DNA from: Sulfurospirillum sp.
GTDB taxonomy: Bacteria > Campylobacterota > Campylobacteria > Campylobacterales > Arcobacteraceae
Length of the DNA stretch: 64,000 nucleotides
NCBI GenBank assembly: GCA_030491005.1
Contig: JAKZMJ010000028.1
Location: 1 to 64,000 of the forward strand
Reading direction: 5' to 3'
In this document: positions 45,747-54,106 of the stretch, piece by piece
How the letters are laid out: every line of letters begins with the position of its first letter
Numbering within the stretch: position 1 is the first letter of the stretch
Position numbers and translations under genes: made by a program
The notes under the pieces: model-generated
Databases searched by the model: none
What the model was told of the DNA's origin: nothing
The model's input: only the letters and a program-made list of their open reading frames with translations

Positions 45747-46266
45747 TTACTATCTTCTTATTTATATCCTGAAGAAGAGTGTTTATTTCTTGTTTGTTAT
45801 ATTTTAAACTTTTTAGATCATTAAAATTATAAGAAATATCCACAATAGGAGACTTAAATCTAATATTATCTATTATCAACATATCCTCAAATCTATTTAA
45901 AGATTTAGTGATTTTAGTTTCATTTTTCAATAGAATTTTTAATTCATTAAAAAATAATTTTATGACTTGTTCTATATCTGTTAAAAGCCAAGGCTTAAAG
46001 TACATTATTTTTATTTTATCATTATCCATACCAAAAAAGTTTTTAATTTTATTAAAAGAACTATATGGTTTATTTTCTTTTTTTAATTCATTCTCAATTA
46101 AGTTAATTAAAGAGGTTTTACCACTACCCCATTTTCCTTCAATTGACAATATTAAAGTTTCACTTTGCTTATAGTTTAAAATTCCTTTTGCTACTTTTTT
46201 TGCAAATGGCTTAAAATTTAGTTTATCATTATTATCATCTTTAATTAGAATATCTAAGTTTTGCAT
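45742..46266 (-). pseudogene. KAP-type P-loop NTPase, truncated before Walker B
   Basis: The surviving 174 codons contain LILSIEGKWGSGKTSLINLI (Walker A), IKIMYFKPWLLTDIEQVIKL and a helical stretch ending INTLLQDINKKIV. In KAP proteins the next residues form the Walker B strand, which is missing here because transposase DNA (45604-45746) replaces it. KAP NTPases are membrane-linked ATPases often found in phage-defence islands. No membrane insertion is left in the fragment. The remaining product cannot be a working ATPase. Confidence 0.8.
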
Positions 46267-46431
46267 ATTTAAAAACTATGCTTAGTAAATATAAATAATA
46301 TTAAGAAGTTTAGTATAAATTTTTTGATTTTGTTTCCTTTTAAATAGCGACTAAATGAATCTAGTATTTCATTTCTATATATAATTTTTGATTAAATTAA
46401 TTATATCATAACTAGCTAAATGCACTAAAAA

Positions 46432-46575
46432 CTAAATCCTATCTATTTTAAGTAGTGTATTCTTGATAGATTTTACTTTCTTAAGATGCAAAATATTTAT
46501 AACAAAGCTTCTAAGAATGGTCATTGTCATGGGATTAATATTAGCTGTATACAAATCTTTATAAAGAGATTTATC
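46432..46575 (-). pseudogene. Possible tail of another transposase
   Basis: The frame reads DKSLYKDLYTANINPMTMTI, LRSFVINILHLKKVKS and KNTLLKIDRI before TAG (46432-46434). The pattern PMTMTILRSFVINIL looks like the last helices of a DDE transposase. It abuts the cbiL stop on the same strand. The remaining 46267-46431 shows nothing I can name. Confidence 0.35.
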
Positions 46576-47230
46576 AAATAAAATCAATAAACAATGTCAT
46601 ATATTTTTCAACTTTTTCTTTTTTATATGAAGAAATATTTTCATTCTCTAAATTTAAATTTTCAAAAGTATATATAGTCCCTTTTTGCATAATACTAGAT
46701 GTATTCATTCCTATTTTTGGTCGCATATAAACAGTAGTGCAAGGTACAACTTTCCCTAGCAAAGGACTTATTTTAAAAGCTTCATCACCTTTACATAAGG
46801 CTTTTTTTACTTTTGCAGATGCTTGTGAGAAAGAAGTAACACCAGCTATTACTTCACAGTTTTCATAAATATCTTTATACTGCACTTCAAGTTTTTCTAG
46901 CAAATAATAAACTGTACTATAAACAGAACAATCACCCAAAGTAACAAAAGCCAATGTTTTATGAGTTTTAAATGCATCGACGATTATATCTACTTGTTTT
47001 TGCCAGTCCTCATCTAAAAACTTCATAGGTGTATACATAGGAATAATTTCTTTATTAAAAGAAAATTCACTCATAAGTTTTGTGATGATTTTATAAGTAA
47101 TTGATTTATCAAAGCTTCCTTTGCTTTTAGTAGGTACGCAAATAGCATCACAGTTTTTTAAAGCTTTTAGTGCTTTTATTGTGATTAGTTCATAATCACC
47201 AGGTCCAAGGGATACCATATATAATTTCAT
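46574..47230 (-). CDS. cbiL: Precorrin-2 / cobalt-factor II C20-methyltransferase CbiL
   Basis: The 218-residue SAM-dependent methylase starts with LYMVSLGPGDYELITIKALK, the corrin-methylase signature, and contains FVTLGDCSVYSTVYYLLEKL (SAM loop) and IAGVTSFSQASAKV. It adds the C20 methyl to the tetrapyrrole. It is the last gene of the leftward cbiM-cbiK-cbiL unit and shares one base with cbiK. Confidence 0.92.
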   Translation of the reverse strand: MKLYMVSLGPGDYELITIKALKALKNCDAICVPTKSKGSFDKSITYKIITKLMSEFSFNKEIIPMYTPMKFLDEDWQKQVDIIVDAFKTHKTLAFVTLGDCSVYSTVYYLLEKLEVQYKDIYENCEVIAGVTSFSQASAKVKKALCKGDEAFKISPLLGKVVPCTTVYMRPKIGMNTSSIMQKGTIYTFENLNLENENISSYKKEKVEKYMTLFIDFI

Positions 47231-48081
47231 TAAAAAGTACTTTGGTCTGAACTAATACCTGACATGATAAAAGCCTCTTTTATATTTGTTATTATTATTT
47301 CTTGAATTTTAGGAAGTTCTATTAGATTAAACTCTTTATTTTTACTTAGACTTTTTGTAATACTACTTTTAAAAGTATGACTTAAATCTTCTTTTATTTC
47401 AAACATATCTTTTAAATAATGGTTTCCACTTACTAAAAGTAAAGGAATAATCTGAACATTTTTTATTCCATCGTTTTGCATTTTAGTTTTTAAGGCATCT
47501 TTTATAGCATAATAAGGGAAAGTGCCTTCAAGTGAGCAAGTATAGTTTCTATCATCAAGTGCTTTTAAAAATTCACTTGCATAAGAGATAGAGTCAATTC
47601 CAGCAGTATCAAGCTTAGGCGTTCCGTGAATGATATATAAGTTTGCACAAGTTTTTTCTAAATAGTTTGTGCAAACTTGGGTATTTAAATCTTTAAAAAA
47701 ATCTGCAGTATCTTTTGTTTTTGTAAGTATTGCATTTGTATGATTGATATTTGCATATGAAAAGCTATTAAAACCATTTACGATTTTTTTTAAATACTCA
47801 TGTTCATCTGTTGGAAAAATATTAACAGAAGATACGATTATGTGTTTATAACCTAACATATCAACATCGGCTAAAACTTGAGCTAAGTTTTTAAACTCTT
47901 GTTTTTGTTTTTGTAAATGCTTTAAAACCATTCTTGAAGAAAATGCTAAAAATACATCACAATCTTGAAATTCTTTTTCTATTAAAGTTTTTAAATCTAG
48001 GTATTTTTTTTGCTCAACTACTGAACCAAAACAAGAAAGAACTATTGTCCTTGTCTTGTCGTAATGTCTATATCTTTTCAT
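47230..48081 (-). CDS. cbiK: Anaerobic cobaltochelatase CbiK
   Basis: The 283-residue protein inserts cobalt into sirohydrochlorin. Two half domains of the chelatase fold are visible: RTIVLSCFGSVVEQKK with DVFLAFSSRMVLKHLQ, and NLYIIHGTPKLDTAGIDS with IIPLLLVSGNHYLKDM. His in the second half (SGNHYLKD) is the expected metal ligand. It sits between the cobalt transporter and cbiL, so cobalt uptake, insertion and first methylation are encoded together. Confidence 0.9.
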   Translation of the reverse strand: MKRYRHYDKTRTIVLSCFGSVVEQKKYLDLKTLIEKEFQDCDVFLAFSSRMVLKHLQKQKQEFKNLAQVLADVDMLGYKHIIVSSVNIFPTDEHEYLKKIVNGFNSFSYANINHTNAILTKTKDTADFFKDLNTQVCTNYLEKTCANLYIIHGTPKLDTAGIDSISYASEFLKALDDRNYTCSLEGTFPYYAIKDALKTKMQNDGIKNVQIIPLLLVSGNHYLKDMFEIKEDLSHTFKSSITKSLSKNKEFNLIELPKIQEIIITNIKEAFIMSGISSDQSTF

Positions 48082-48780
48082 CTATGAAACTGTATTAGAT
48101 TTGTTAGTGGTATTATATAATCTATTTGTAAATACAAAAGAATTATTTAAAGATGAATATGATTTAGCAATTGCTAGAATAGCTATATCAATAAGTGGTT
48201 CTAATATTACTACACTCATATAAGCAGTTCCAAAAGTAAAGACTGAAGCTAAATTCTCTAAGCCAAAACCTTGTCCATATAAAGCCCAAAATGCAACCCA
48301 AGTTACTATTCCACCTTGATAAACAAGGCTTAGTTTTAAAGTATCTTTGTACTTTATATCTTTATAAGCAATATTAGCAGGAATTATTTTCTTAGCTAAA
48401 TAAGACATTGCAAATAAAGGCATAAGTAAAGTTGTCACATTTATAGCATATTGAGGCAAGTCAAATTGTGCGAAAAATATACCTTGAATTAATAAACCAA
48501 GAGCTAAACCAAAAGCAGCAGCACTTGCACCAAATATTAAAAATAATGTTGAACCTAAAATCAAATGAACTTCAGAAACTCCTATTGCATGGTGTGGAAA
48601 TACTTCAAAAAATATCAATACTAATACTGAACTTAAGACCGTCTTTATTATGATTGGTAATATACCAAAATCTTTTATACTGTTAATTGCTAATTTTCCT
48701 GCAATACCAAATGAAACTGTGGCAGTTCCATAACTTAAAATCATCTTTGCACCTTGAACAATACCTGCTTCTATATGCAT
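48082..48780 (-). CDS. cbiM: Cobalt transport protein CbiM
   Basis: The 232-residue membrane protein begins MHIEAGIVQGAKMILSYGTA. His2 and the short N-terminus fit CbiM/NikM, whose N-terminal His loop binds the metal. Six or so membrane helices follow, with GVSEVHLILGSTLFLIFGAS as the conserved core. CbiN, CbiQ and CbiO partners are not adjacent; M-type proteins can sit apart from them. AAAGGAT supports the ATG at 48780. Confidence 0.88.
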   Translation of the reverse strand: MHIEAGIVQGAKMILSYGTATVSFGIAGKLAINSIKDFGILPIIIKTVLSSVLVLIFFEVFPHHAIGVSEVHLILGSTLFLIFGASAAAFGLALGLLIQGIFFAQFDLPQYAINVTTLLMPLFAMSYLAKKIIPANIAYKDIKYKDTLKLSLVYQGGIVTWVAFWALYGQGFGLENLASVFTFGTAYMSVVILEPLIDIAILAIAKSYSSLNNSFVFTNRLYNTTNKSNTVS

Positions 48781-48823
48781 ATTTATATCCTTTTATATAA
48801 AATTTAATTCTTTGTAATTCTTT

Positions 48824-48994
48824 TTAATGTAAGAGTAACTTTATAGGAGGGTCAAGAGTATGTATCTTATTTTCATGAGCTATTTTATGATAGGTCATAT
48901 TGATTTCAATCTTTGATAAATCACATATTGTTGAATACATAGCAATAACGGCTAATTTAAAATATGACTTTTTATAACCTCTAAGATTTTTCAT
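48824..48994 (-). CDS. Possible small protein upstream of cbiM (56 aa)
   Basis: The minus frame from ATG 48994 reads MKNLRGYKKSYFKLAVIAMY, STICDLSKIEINMTYHKIAH and LDPPIKLLLH. I do not recognise it. It has several His and one Cys. No ribosome site precedes it, and the likely -10 box ends about six bases before the ATG, so it would be leaderless. The alternative is a non-coding leader of about 210 bases for cbiM; no cobalamin or nickel-cobalt riboswitch core is visible in it. Confidence 0.35.
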   Translation of the reverse strand: MKNLRGYKKSYFKLAVIAMYSTICDLSKIEINMTYHKIAHENKIHTLDPPIKLLLH

Positions 48995-49000
48995 AGTATG

Positions 49001-49006
49001 ATTATA
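49001..49006 (-). promoter_or_regulatory. -10 box for the leftward cobalt/corrin operon
   Basis: TATAAT on the minus strand between cbiM and the divergent cobB gene. No strong -35 is seen at the right distance. Confidence 0.45.
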
Positions 49007-49042
49007 GCTAAAAATAAAATAAAAACTAAAGAAAGAGTAAAT

Positions 49043-50383
49043 ATGAACGCATTATGTATAACAGCCATTGCTTCAAATGAAGGTAAAACAGTACTTACAA
49101 CAGCTTTGTTATATCATTTTAAACAAAGTGTAAGAGCCTATAAAATTGGGCCTGATTATATAGACCCTTTGTTTCACGAAAGTATTTGTAACAAACCTTC
49201 CATTAATTTAGATACTTTTTTGATGAATGAAGAACAAGTTAAATGGATATATAAAAAATATGCAAATAAAGATATGAATATACTTGAAGGAGTTATGGGC
49301 TTTTATGATGGAAAAGATAAAGGATGCAGTGCTTATGATGTAAGTAAACTTTTAAATATTCCTAGTGTTTTACTTCTTAATGGTGCTGGTTCTTATATAA
49401 CTATTAGTGCGATTTTAAAAGGTCTTAAAACATATACTAAGCATAATACTATAAAAGCCGTCATCTTAAATAAACTTTCATCTTCTATGCACTATGATCT
49501 AATAAAAAAACAAATTTTAAAAGATTTTGATGATGTTGTAGTTTTAGGGTGGATTAAAAAAGATTTAAAAACATTAAAAAATACCCATTTGGGACTTGAT
49601 TTAGTAGAAGCAAACAAAGAGATATTAGAAGATTTATCTAAAGAAGTTTTAGAACATATAGATTTGGAGGCTTTGAAAAAAGTTTCTTTTTATGAGACTA
49701 ATTGTGAGGCTAATTATAACGACAAGATAAAACAAACAAATATATATCCTTTTAGTGTTTTAAAAAAAACAAATAAAAAAGTATCTATTGTAAAAGATAA
49801 GAACTTCTCTTTTATATATCATGATAATATAGAGTTTTTAAAAGAAATTTTTCAAAAAGTTGAATTTATAGACTCCTGTAAGAATGAACAAATCAGTGAA
49901 GATAGTGATTTAGTATATATTTGTGGAGGTTATGTTGAAACAAAAGAGGCTTATGCACGACTTCAAAATGCACCAAATTTTAAAGCTTCATTAACGCTAC
50001 ATGCAAAAACAAAACATATTTATGCTGAGTGTGCTGGATTATTATACTTAGGCAATAAAGTAGATAATAAAAGTATGACTAGTATTTTAAATGTAGATTT
50101 TGCACTTCAAGATAAACGAAGTAGATTAGGATATTATTACTCTTCTAATGGATTAAAAGGTCATGCTTTTCATTATACTTATGCACTTGACATCAAAAAA
50201 GACAAAGAGGACAAAGAAGTCACAGAAGATAAAAAAGATAAATTTACTTGTGATATCTTAAGTAAACAAGCATCAACAAACGGTGAAATTGGTGCTTGGA
50301 AAAGCAATAAAGTTTATGGAACATATTTACATATAATGTTTAGAAATCACATACATATTTTAAAGGATTATTTTGGAGTTTAA
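49043..50383 (+). CDS. cobB: Cobyrinate a,c-diamide synthase (CobB/CbiA)
   Basis: The 446-residue ATP-dependent amidotransferase starts MNALCITAIASNEGKTVLTT with the P-loop-like ATP site, then RAYKIGPDYIDPLFH and ILEGVMGFYDGKDKG. The glutaminase half shows LVYICGGYVE, IYAECAGLLYLG with the catalytic Cys, and a late His in VYGTYLHIMFRN. The ATG at 49043 is preferred over that at 48998, which would add 15 Lys-rich residues before the ATP strand. It opens the rightward operon and overlaps cbiC by 11 bp. Confidence 0.93.
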   Translation: MNALCITAIASNEGKTVLTTALLYHFKQSVRAYKIGPDYIDPLFHESICNKPSINLDTFLMNEEQVKWIYKKYANKDMNILEGVMGFYDGKDKGCSAYDVSKLLNIPSVLLLNGAGSYITISAILKGLKTYTKHNTIKAVILNKLSSSMHYDLIKKQILKDFDDVVVLGWIKKDLKTLKNTHLGLDLVEANKEILEDLSKEVLEHIDLEALKKVSFYETNCEANYNDKIKQTNIYPFSVLKKTNKKVSIVKDKNFSFIYHDNIEFLKEIFQKVEFIDSCKNEQISEDSDLVYICGGYVETKEAYARLQNAPNFKASLTLHAKTKHIYAECAGLLYLGNKVDNKSMTSILNVDFALQDKRSRLGYYYSSNGLKGHAFHYTYALDIKKDKEDKEVTEDKKDKFTCDILSKQASTNGEIGAWKSNKVYGTYLHIMFRNHIHILKDYFGV

Positions 50384-51083
50384 ACTAGAAGAGCCACCTA
50401 TTAATATAGGAGCAGATATATCAGTAAAATCATTTGAAATGATAGAGCAAGAAATACAAAAATTTCCTAAAGTAAAAGACTTTACACCTAATCAAGTTGA
50501 GGTTATTTCAAGACTAATTCACACAAGTACTTGTTTTGATGAGGTATTAAATAATATTTATTTCTCAAACGATGCTATAAATAAAGTAAAAAACTTACTT
50601 TTAAGCAAGGCTAAAATCATAGTTGATGTAAATATGATAAAAGTAGGTCTTAGTCAGTTTTATTTAGAAACATATCAAAATGAAGTTGTTTGTTATATAA
50701 ATGAACCTTTTACTTACGAAGATGCCAAAAATAACAAAACTACAAGATCATATGCAGCTGTTGTGCAAGCTATTAAAAAACACAAAAATGAGCCTATGGT
50801 TCTAGCTTGTGGTAATGCTCCTACATACATATATGCAGCTATTAATACTTTAATCAAAGAAAAAGTAGATTTAAAAAATGTTGCCTTGCTTTTATTTCCT
50901 GTTGGTTTTGTAAATGTTGTTGAATCAAAAGCTTATGGTAGAAAATTTTGCGATTTTTTTGATGTGGCTGGTATTATTATGCAAGGAAGGTTTGGAAGTT
51001 CCACTATGACTGTAGCAACTTTACATGCAATTTTTAAATTAATAAAAGATTATGATGGAACACAAAAATATAATGGAAAATAA
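50373..51083 (+). CDS. cbiC: Precorrin-8X methylmutase CbiC
   Basis: The 236-residue enzyme moves the C11 methyl to C12 to give cobyrinate. Family marks are RLIHTSTCFD with the catalytic His, IIVDVNMIKVGLSQ, VLACGNAPTYIYAAI and LLLFPVGFVNVVESK. The start is TTG inside the end of cobB, pointing to coupled translation; the next ATG (MIEQEIQ) would remove the conserved N-terminus. Confidence 0.92.
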   Translation: MEFKLEEPPINIGADISVKSFEMIEQEIQKFPKVKDFTPNQVEVISRLIHTSTCFDEVLNNIYFSNDAINKVKNLLLSKAKIIVDVNMIKVGLSQFYLETYQNEVVCYINEPFTYEDAKNNKTTRSYAAVVQAIKKHKNEPMVLACGNAPTYIYAAINTLIKEKVDLKNVALLLFPVGFVNVVESKAYGRKFCDFFDVAGIIMQGRFGSSTMTVATLHAIFKLIKDYDGTQKYNGK

Positions 51084-51157
51084 TCTTACAATATGCACTA
51101 TTTTTTAATACTAAATCAATCTATAACCGTATATAGTATAAGAGAGGATATTTACTA

Positions 51158-52624
51158 ATGAATGAAAAAAAGCATTTATTAATTAAAGTATTAAATCTTA
51201 TATCAAAAGGAGAGGGTATAGATATAGAGTTTAAAGAATCAAAAACAAAACTCAACAAAGATGTTTATGATAGCGTATGCTCATTTTTAAATCGAAATGG
51301 CGGACATCTTTTTTTAGGAGTAAGTGATGATAAAACTATCACAGGAATTGATAAATCTAAAATAACATCTATAAAAAAAGATTTTGTCACAAGTACTAAT
51401 AATCCTCAAAAATTAAATCCACCTTTTTATTTAGATATTCAAGAAGTAGAAATCAAAGATAAAACTATTCTTTATATTTATGTTCCACAAAGTTCAAGTG
51501 TTCATAGTGTAAATTCTAAAATATTTGATAGAAATAATGACGGTGATTTTAATATAACAAGCAGATATGAACAAGTTTCAAACTTGTACTTACAAAAACA
51601 AACAACATATAGTGAAAATAAGATTTATCCTTTTGCTTCTTTAGATAATCTTGACAGTTTACTTATTGAAAAAGCGAGAATAAAAGCAAAACATGAGAAT
51701 GGTGGTTCTCATATTTGGATGGATATGGATGATTTAACTTTATTAAAAAGTGTAGGTCTTTATAAAAAAGATATGCTTAGTGGGGATGAGGGTTTAACTC
51801 TTGGAGCTATTTTACTTTTTGGTAAAAATGAAACTATTCAAAATGTACTACCACATTATAAAACTGATGCTATATTAAGAAAAGATAATATCGATAGATA
51901 TGACGATAGGGATGATATAAGAGTAAATCTAATAGATAGTTATGATAGATTAATGGGATTTATTACTAAGCATTTAAATGACCCATTTTATTTAGAAAAT
52001 GATGTACGAATAAGTTTAAGAAATAAAATATTTAGAGAATTAATAGTTAACATACTTATTCATAGAGAGTTTACGAGTGCTTATATTTCAAATATAATAA
52101 TTAAAAAAGATGAAGTAGTTTTTGAAAATGCTAACAAATCAACTATGTATAGAGAAATTACTCTTGATAATGTAACTGCGTATCCAAAAAATCCTATAAT
52201 TGCTAAAGTATTTAGAGAAATGGGTTATGCCGAAGAACTAGGAAGTGGGCTTAAAAATATATTTAAATATTGTAAAATTTATAATGGAAGTACTCCTATT
52301 ATAGAAGATGGAAATACTTTTAAAGTTAGAATACCCTTAGTTTTTATCCCTGAAGCTACCCCTGAAGCTACCCCTGAAGCTACCCCCGAAGCTACCCCCG
52401 AAGTTAAAAAACTTTTATCCATTTTAGATAAAGAAATGAGTACAAAAGAGATGATGGAAAAATTAGATTTAAAAGATGAAAAAAACTTTAGAAATAATTA
52501 TAGAACAAAAGCATTAGAAGGTGGATTTATTGAATTTACCATACCAAATAAGCCAAAAAGTCCAAAACAAAAATATAAGTTAACTCTTAAAGGAGATGAA
52601 CTAATGAGGAGTATCAATGAATAA
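51158..52624 (+). CDS. AlbA_2-domain ATP-binding regulator-like protein
   Basis: The 488-residue protein has an N-terminal AlbA_2 (Schlafen-type) domain: DIEFKESKTKLNKDVYDSVC, then FLNRNGGHLFLGVSDD and ITGIDKS. The centre matches the RecG-like/HATPase-type C-terminal part of COG2865 (RELIVNILIHREFTSAYISN; GYAEELGSGLKNIFKYC). Four PEAT repeats form a hinge (about residues 398-413), followed by a winged helix (STKEMMEKLDLKDEKNFRNN). It interrupts the cobalamin operon and has no known link to that pathway. Its stop overlaps the next gene, so downstream genes can still be read from the same mRNA. Confidence 0.85.
   Translation: MNEKKHLLIKVLNLISKGEGIDIEFKESKTKLNKDVYDSVCSFLNRNGGHLFLGVSDDKTITGIDKSKITSIKKDFVTSTNNPQKLNPPFYLDIQEVEIKDKTILYIYVPQSSSVHSVNSKIFDRNNDGDFNITSRYEQVSNLYLQKQTTYSENKIYPFASLDNLDSLLIEKARIKAKHENGGSHIWMDMDDLTLLKSVGLYKKDMLSGDEGLTLGAILLFGKNETIQNVLPHYKTDAILRKDNIDRYDDRDDIRVNLIDSYDRLMGFITKHLNDPFYLENDVRISLRNKIFRELIVNILIHREFTSAYISNIIIKKDEVVFENANKSTMYREITLDNVTAYPKNPIIAKVFREMGYAEELGSGLKNIFKYCKIYNGSTPIIEDGNTFKVRIPLVFIPEATPEATPEATPEATPEVKKLLSILDKEMSTKEMMEKLDLKDEKNFRNNYRTKALEGGFIEFTIPNKPKSPKQKYKLTLKGDELMRSINE
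52349..52405 (+). repeat. 12-bp in-frame tandem repeat (PEAT hinge)
   Basis: Four full units of CCTGAAGCTACC or CCCGAAGCTACC and a partial fifth. Gain or loss of units would keep the frame and change hinge length. Confidence 0.9.
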
Positions 52625-53069
52625 AACATTTAATCTAATGGGTTCAGAAGTAGTTGAAGGTTTTGCGTGTAAACCTAAAAAACTAGTATCAACTAAACCT
52701 ATCATGCACTTTAAAACGCAAATATTTATTTGCAATGATGAACGATGTGCAAAGGCACATAAGAATGAAAACTTAGCAGAAGATTTAAGAAATATTTTAA
52801 AAGATATTGATTTAGCGAAAGGTGAAAAGCGTATTAAGATATCAAGAACAGGGTGTTTTGGTGCATGTAGGTTTAGAAGTGTTGCTAATATCTATGAAAA
52901 TACTAAAGCAAATGGATATGAACCTAACAATAATGTTTGGATAAAAAATATTCATAAGTATAAAAAAGAACAATGGATTGAATTATTTACTAGTCTTTCA
53001 GATAATAAAGATATAAATGAAACAAACTTTAAACAAATTCCTATTAGTGAGCCATCTTTATACAAATAA
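52617..53069 (+). CDS. Thioredoxin-like [2Fe-2S] ferredoxin in cobalamin operon
   Basis: The 150-residue protein carries the four-Cys pattern of thioredoxin-fold ferredoxins: IFICNDERCAKAH and RTGCFGACRFRSVANIY. A 30-residue N-terminal extension (GSEVVEGFACKPKKLVS) holds one more Cys. It overlaps the AlbA_2 gene by 8 bp and directly joins cbiD, so it may supply electrons or a cluster for a corrin-ring step. No specific partner is shown by the sequence. Confidence 0.75.
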   Translation: MNKTFNLMGSEVVEGFACKPKKLVSTKPIMHFKTQIFICNDERCAKAHKNENLAEDLRNILKDIDLAKGEKRIKISRTGCFGACRFRSVANIYENTKANGYEPNNNVWIKNIHKYKKEQWIELFTSLSDNKDINETNFKQIPISEPSLYK

Positions 53070-54106
53070 TGGCAAAGCAAAAAACCACAAACAAAGTTCT
53101 AAAAAGTGGATATACAACAGGAGTGCATACTTGTAGTGCTTTTAGTAAAGCTTTAGAAGCTTTTTTAGTAACAAAAGAAGATGTATTTACAAAAACTATC
53201 AAGGTTGATAATGACGATTTAGATGTTACTAAAGGTTGTGAGATTATTGTTTTTTTAAGTAACAATAAAAAAAGCTTAGATATAAATCCTTGTTTTCATT
53301 ATGCCCAAGAGTTTATATATGAGTCAAATTATTTGGAGCTTTATGCAGGTATTGGTGTGGGCGTTGTTACAAAAAAAGGTCTAAAAATCAAAGCAGATTT
53401 ACCTGCTATTAATCCAGTGCCATTAGAAACGATGAAAGATATATTTGATAAAAAAATCAAAAATCATAAAAACATAAAAATATTTTGTACAGTTTGCGTT
53501 ACCAATGGAGAAGAAATAGCAAAAAGCACAGCAAATGCGAAAGTGGGAGTTATAGGTGGGATATCTATTTTAGGCACAAAAGGAATAGTAAAACCAGTAT
53601 CAAGTTCTGCATATATTGATTCTGTTGAAACAGAAATTCAATTTATCTCCCAAAATAATTATGATGTATTAGTATTTACTTTAGGTAACTCATCTTTAAG
53701 TAAAGCAAAAGAAAGATTTGAAGAAGGGCAGATAGTTGAAGTGGCAAATTTTGTTTATGAGTCTATGGAAATAGCAAATACCCTTAAGATTAAAAAAGTG
53801 ATTTTTCTTTGTGGTATTGGGAAAATGACAAAGGTTTATCAAGGTAACAAAAATACTCACAATAGATTTGGCACAATTGATTTTGTAAAATTACGAAAAG
53901 ATATTTATGATAAACTAAATTACACAGTGGATATTAACTCTACTAAAACAGTAAAAGGTATTTCGCAAGAATTAGAAGAGTTAAATTTAGACAATGATTT
54001 ATATACAATGATAGCAAAAAAAGCAAATGAACAAATAAAAATATGGTTTCCTGCCTTAGATGTAAAAGCCATAATCTTAGAACAAAATGAGGTATTACAA
54101 TGGTAA
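53069..54106 (+). CDS. cbiD: Cobalt-precorrin-5B C1-methyltransferase CbiD
   Basis: The 345-residue protein begins LKSGYTTGVHTCSAFSKALE, the CbiD start motif, followed by DVTKGCEIIV, YAGIGVGVVTKKGLKIKADL, PAINPVP and GVIGGISILGTKGIVKPVS. CbiD is specific to the oxygen-independent pathway. It shares one base with the ferredoxin stop and overlaps cbiET by 7 bp. Confidence 0.95.
   Translation: MAKQKTTNKVLKSGYTTGVHTCSAFSKALEAFLVTKEDVFTKTIKVDNDDLDVTKGCEIIVFLSNNKKSLDINPCFHYAQEFIYESNYLELYAGIGVGVVTKKGLKIKADLPAINPVPLETMKDIFDKKIKNHKNIKIFCTVCVTNGEEIAKSTANAKVGVIGGISILGTKGIVKPVSSSAYIDSVETEIQFISQNNYDVLVFTLGNSSLSKAKERFEEGQIVEVANFVYESMEIANTLKIKKVIFLCGIGKMTKVYQGNKNTHNRFGTIDFVKLRKDIYDKLNYTVDINSTKTVKGISQELEELNLDNDLYTMIAKKANEQIKIWFPALDVKAIILEQNEVLQW

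Noticed and set aside
48781-49042. Cobalamin riboswitch between the corrin operons
   Set aside because: No B12-box-like sequence or GC-rich core is seen on either strand.
52349-52405. CRISPR-like array
   Set aside because: Units are 12 bp, contiguous, without spacers, and in frame with a protein.
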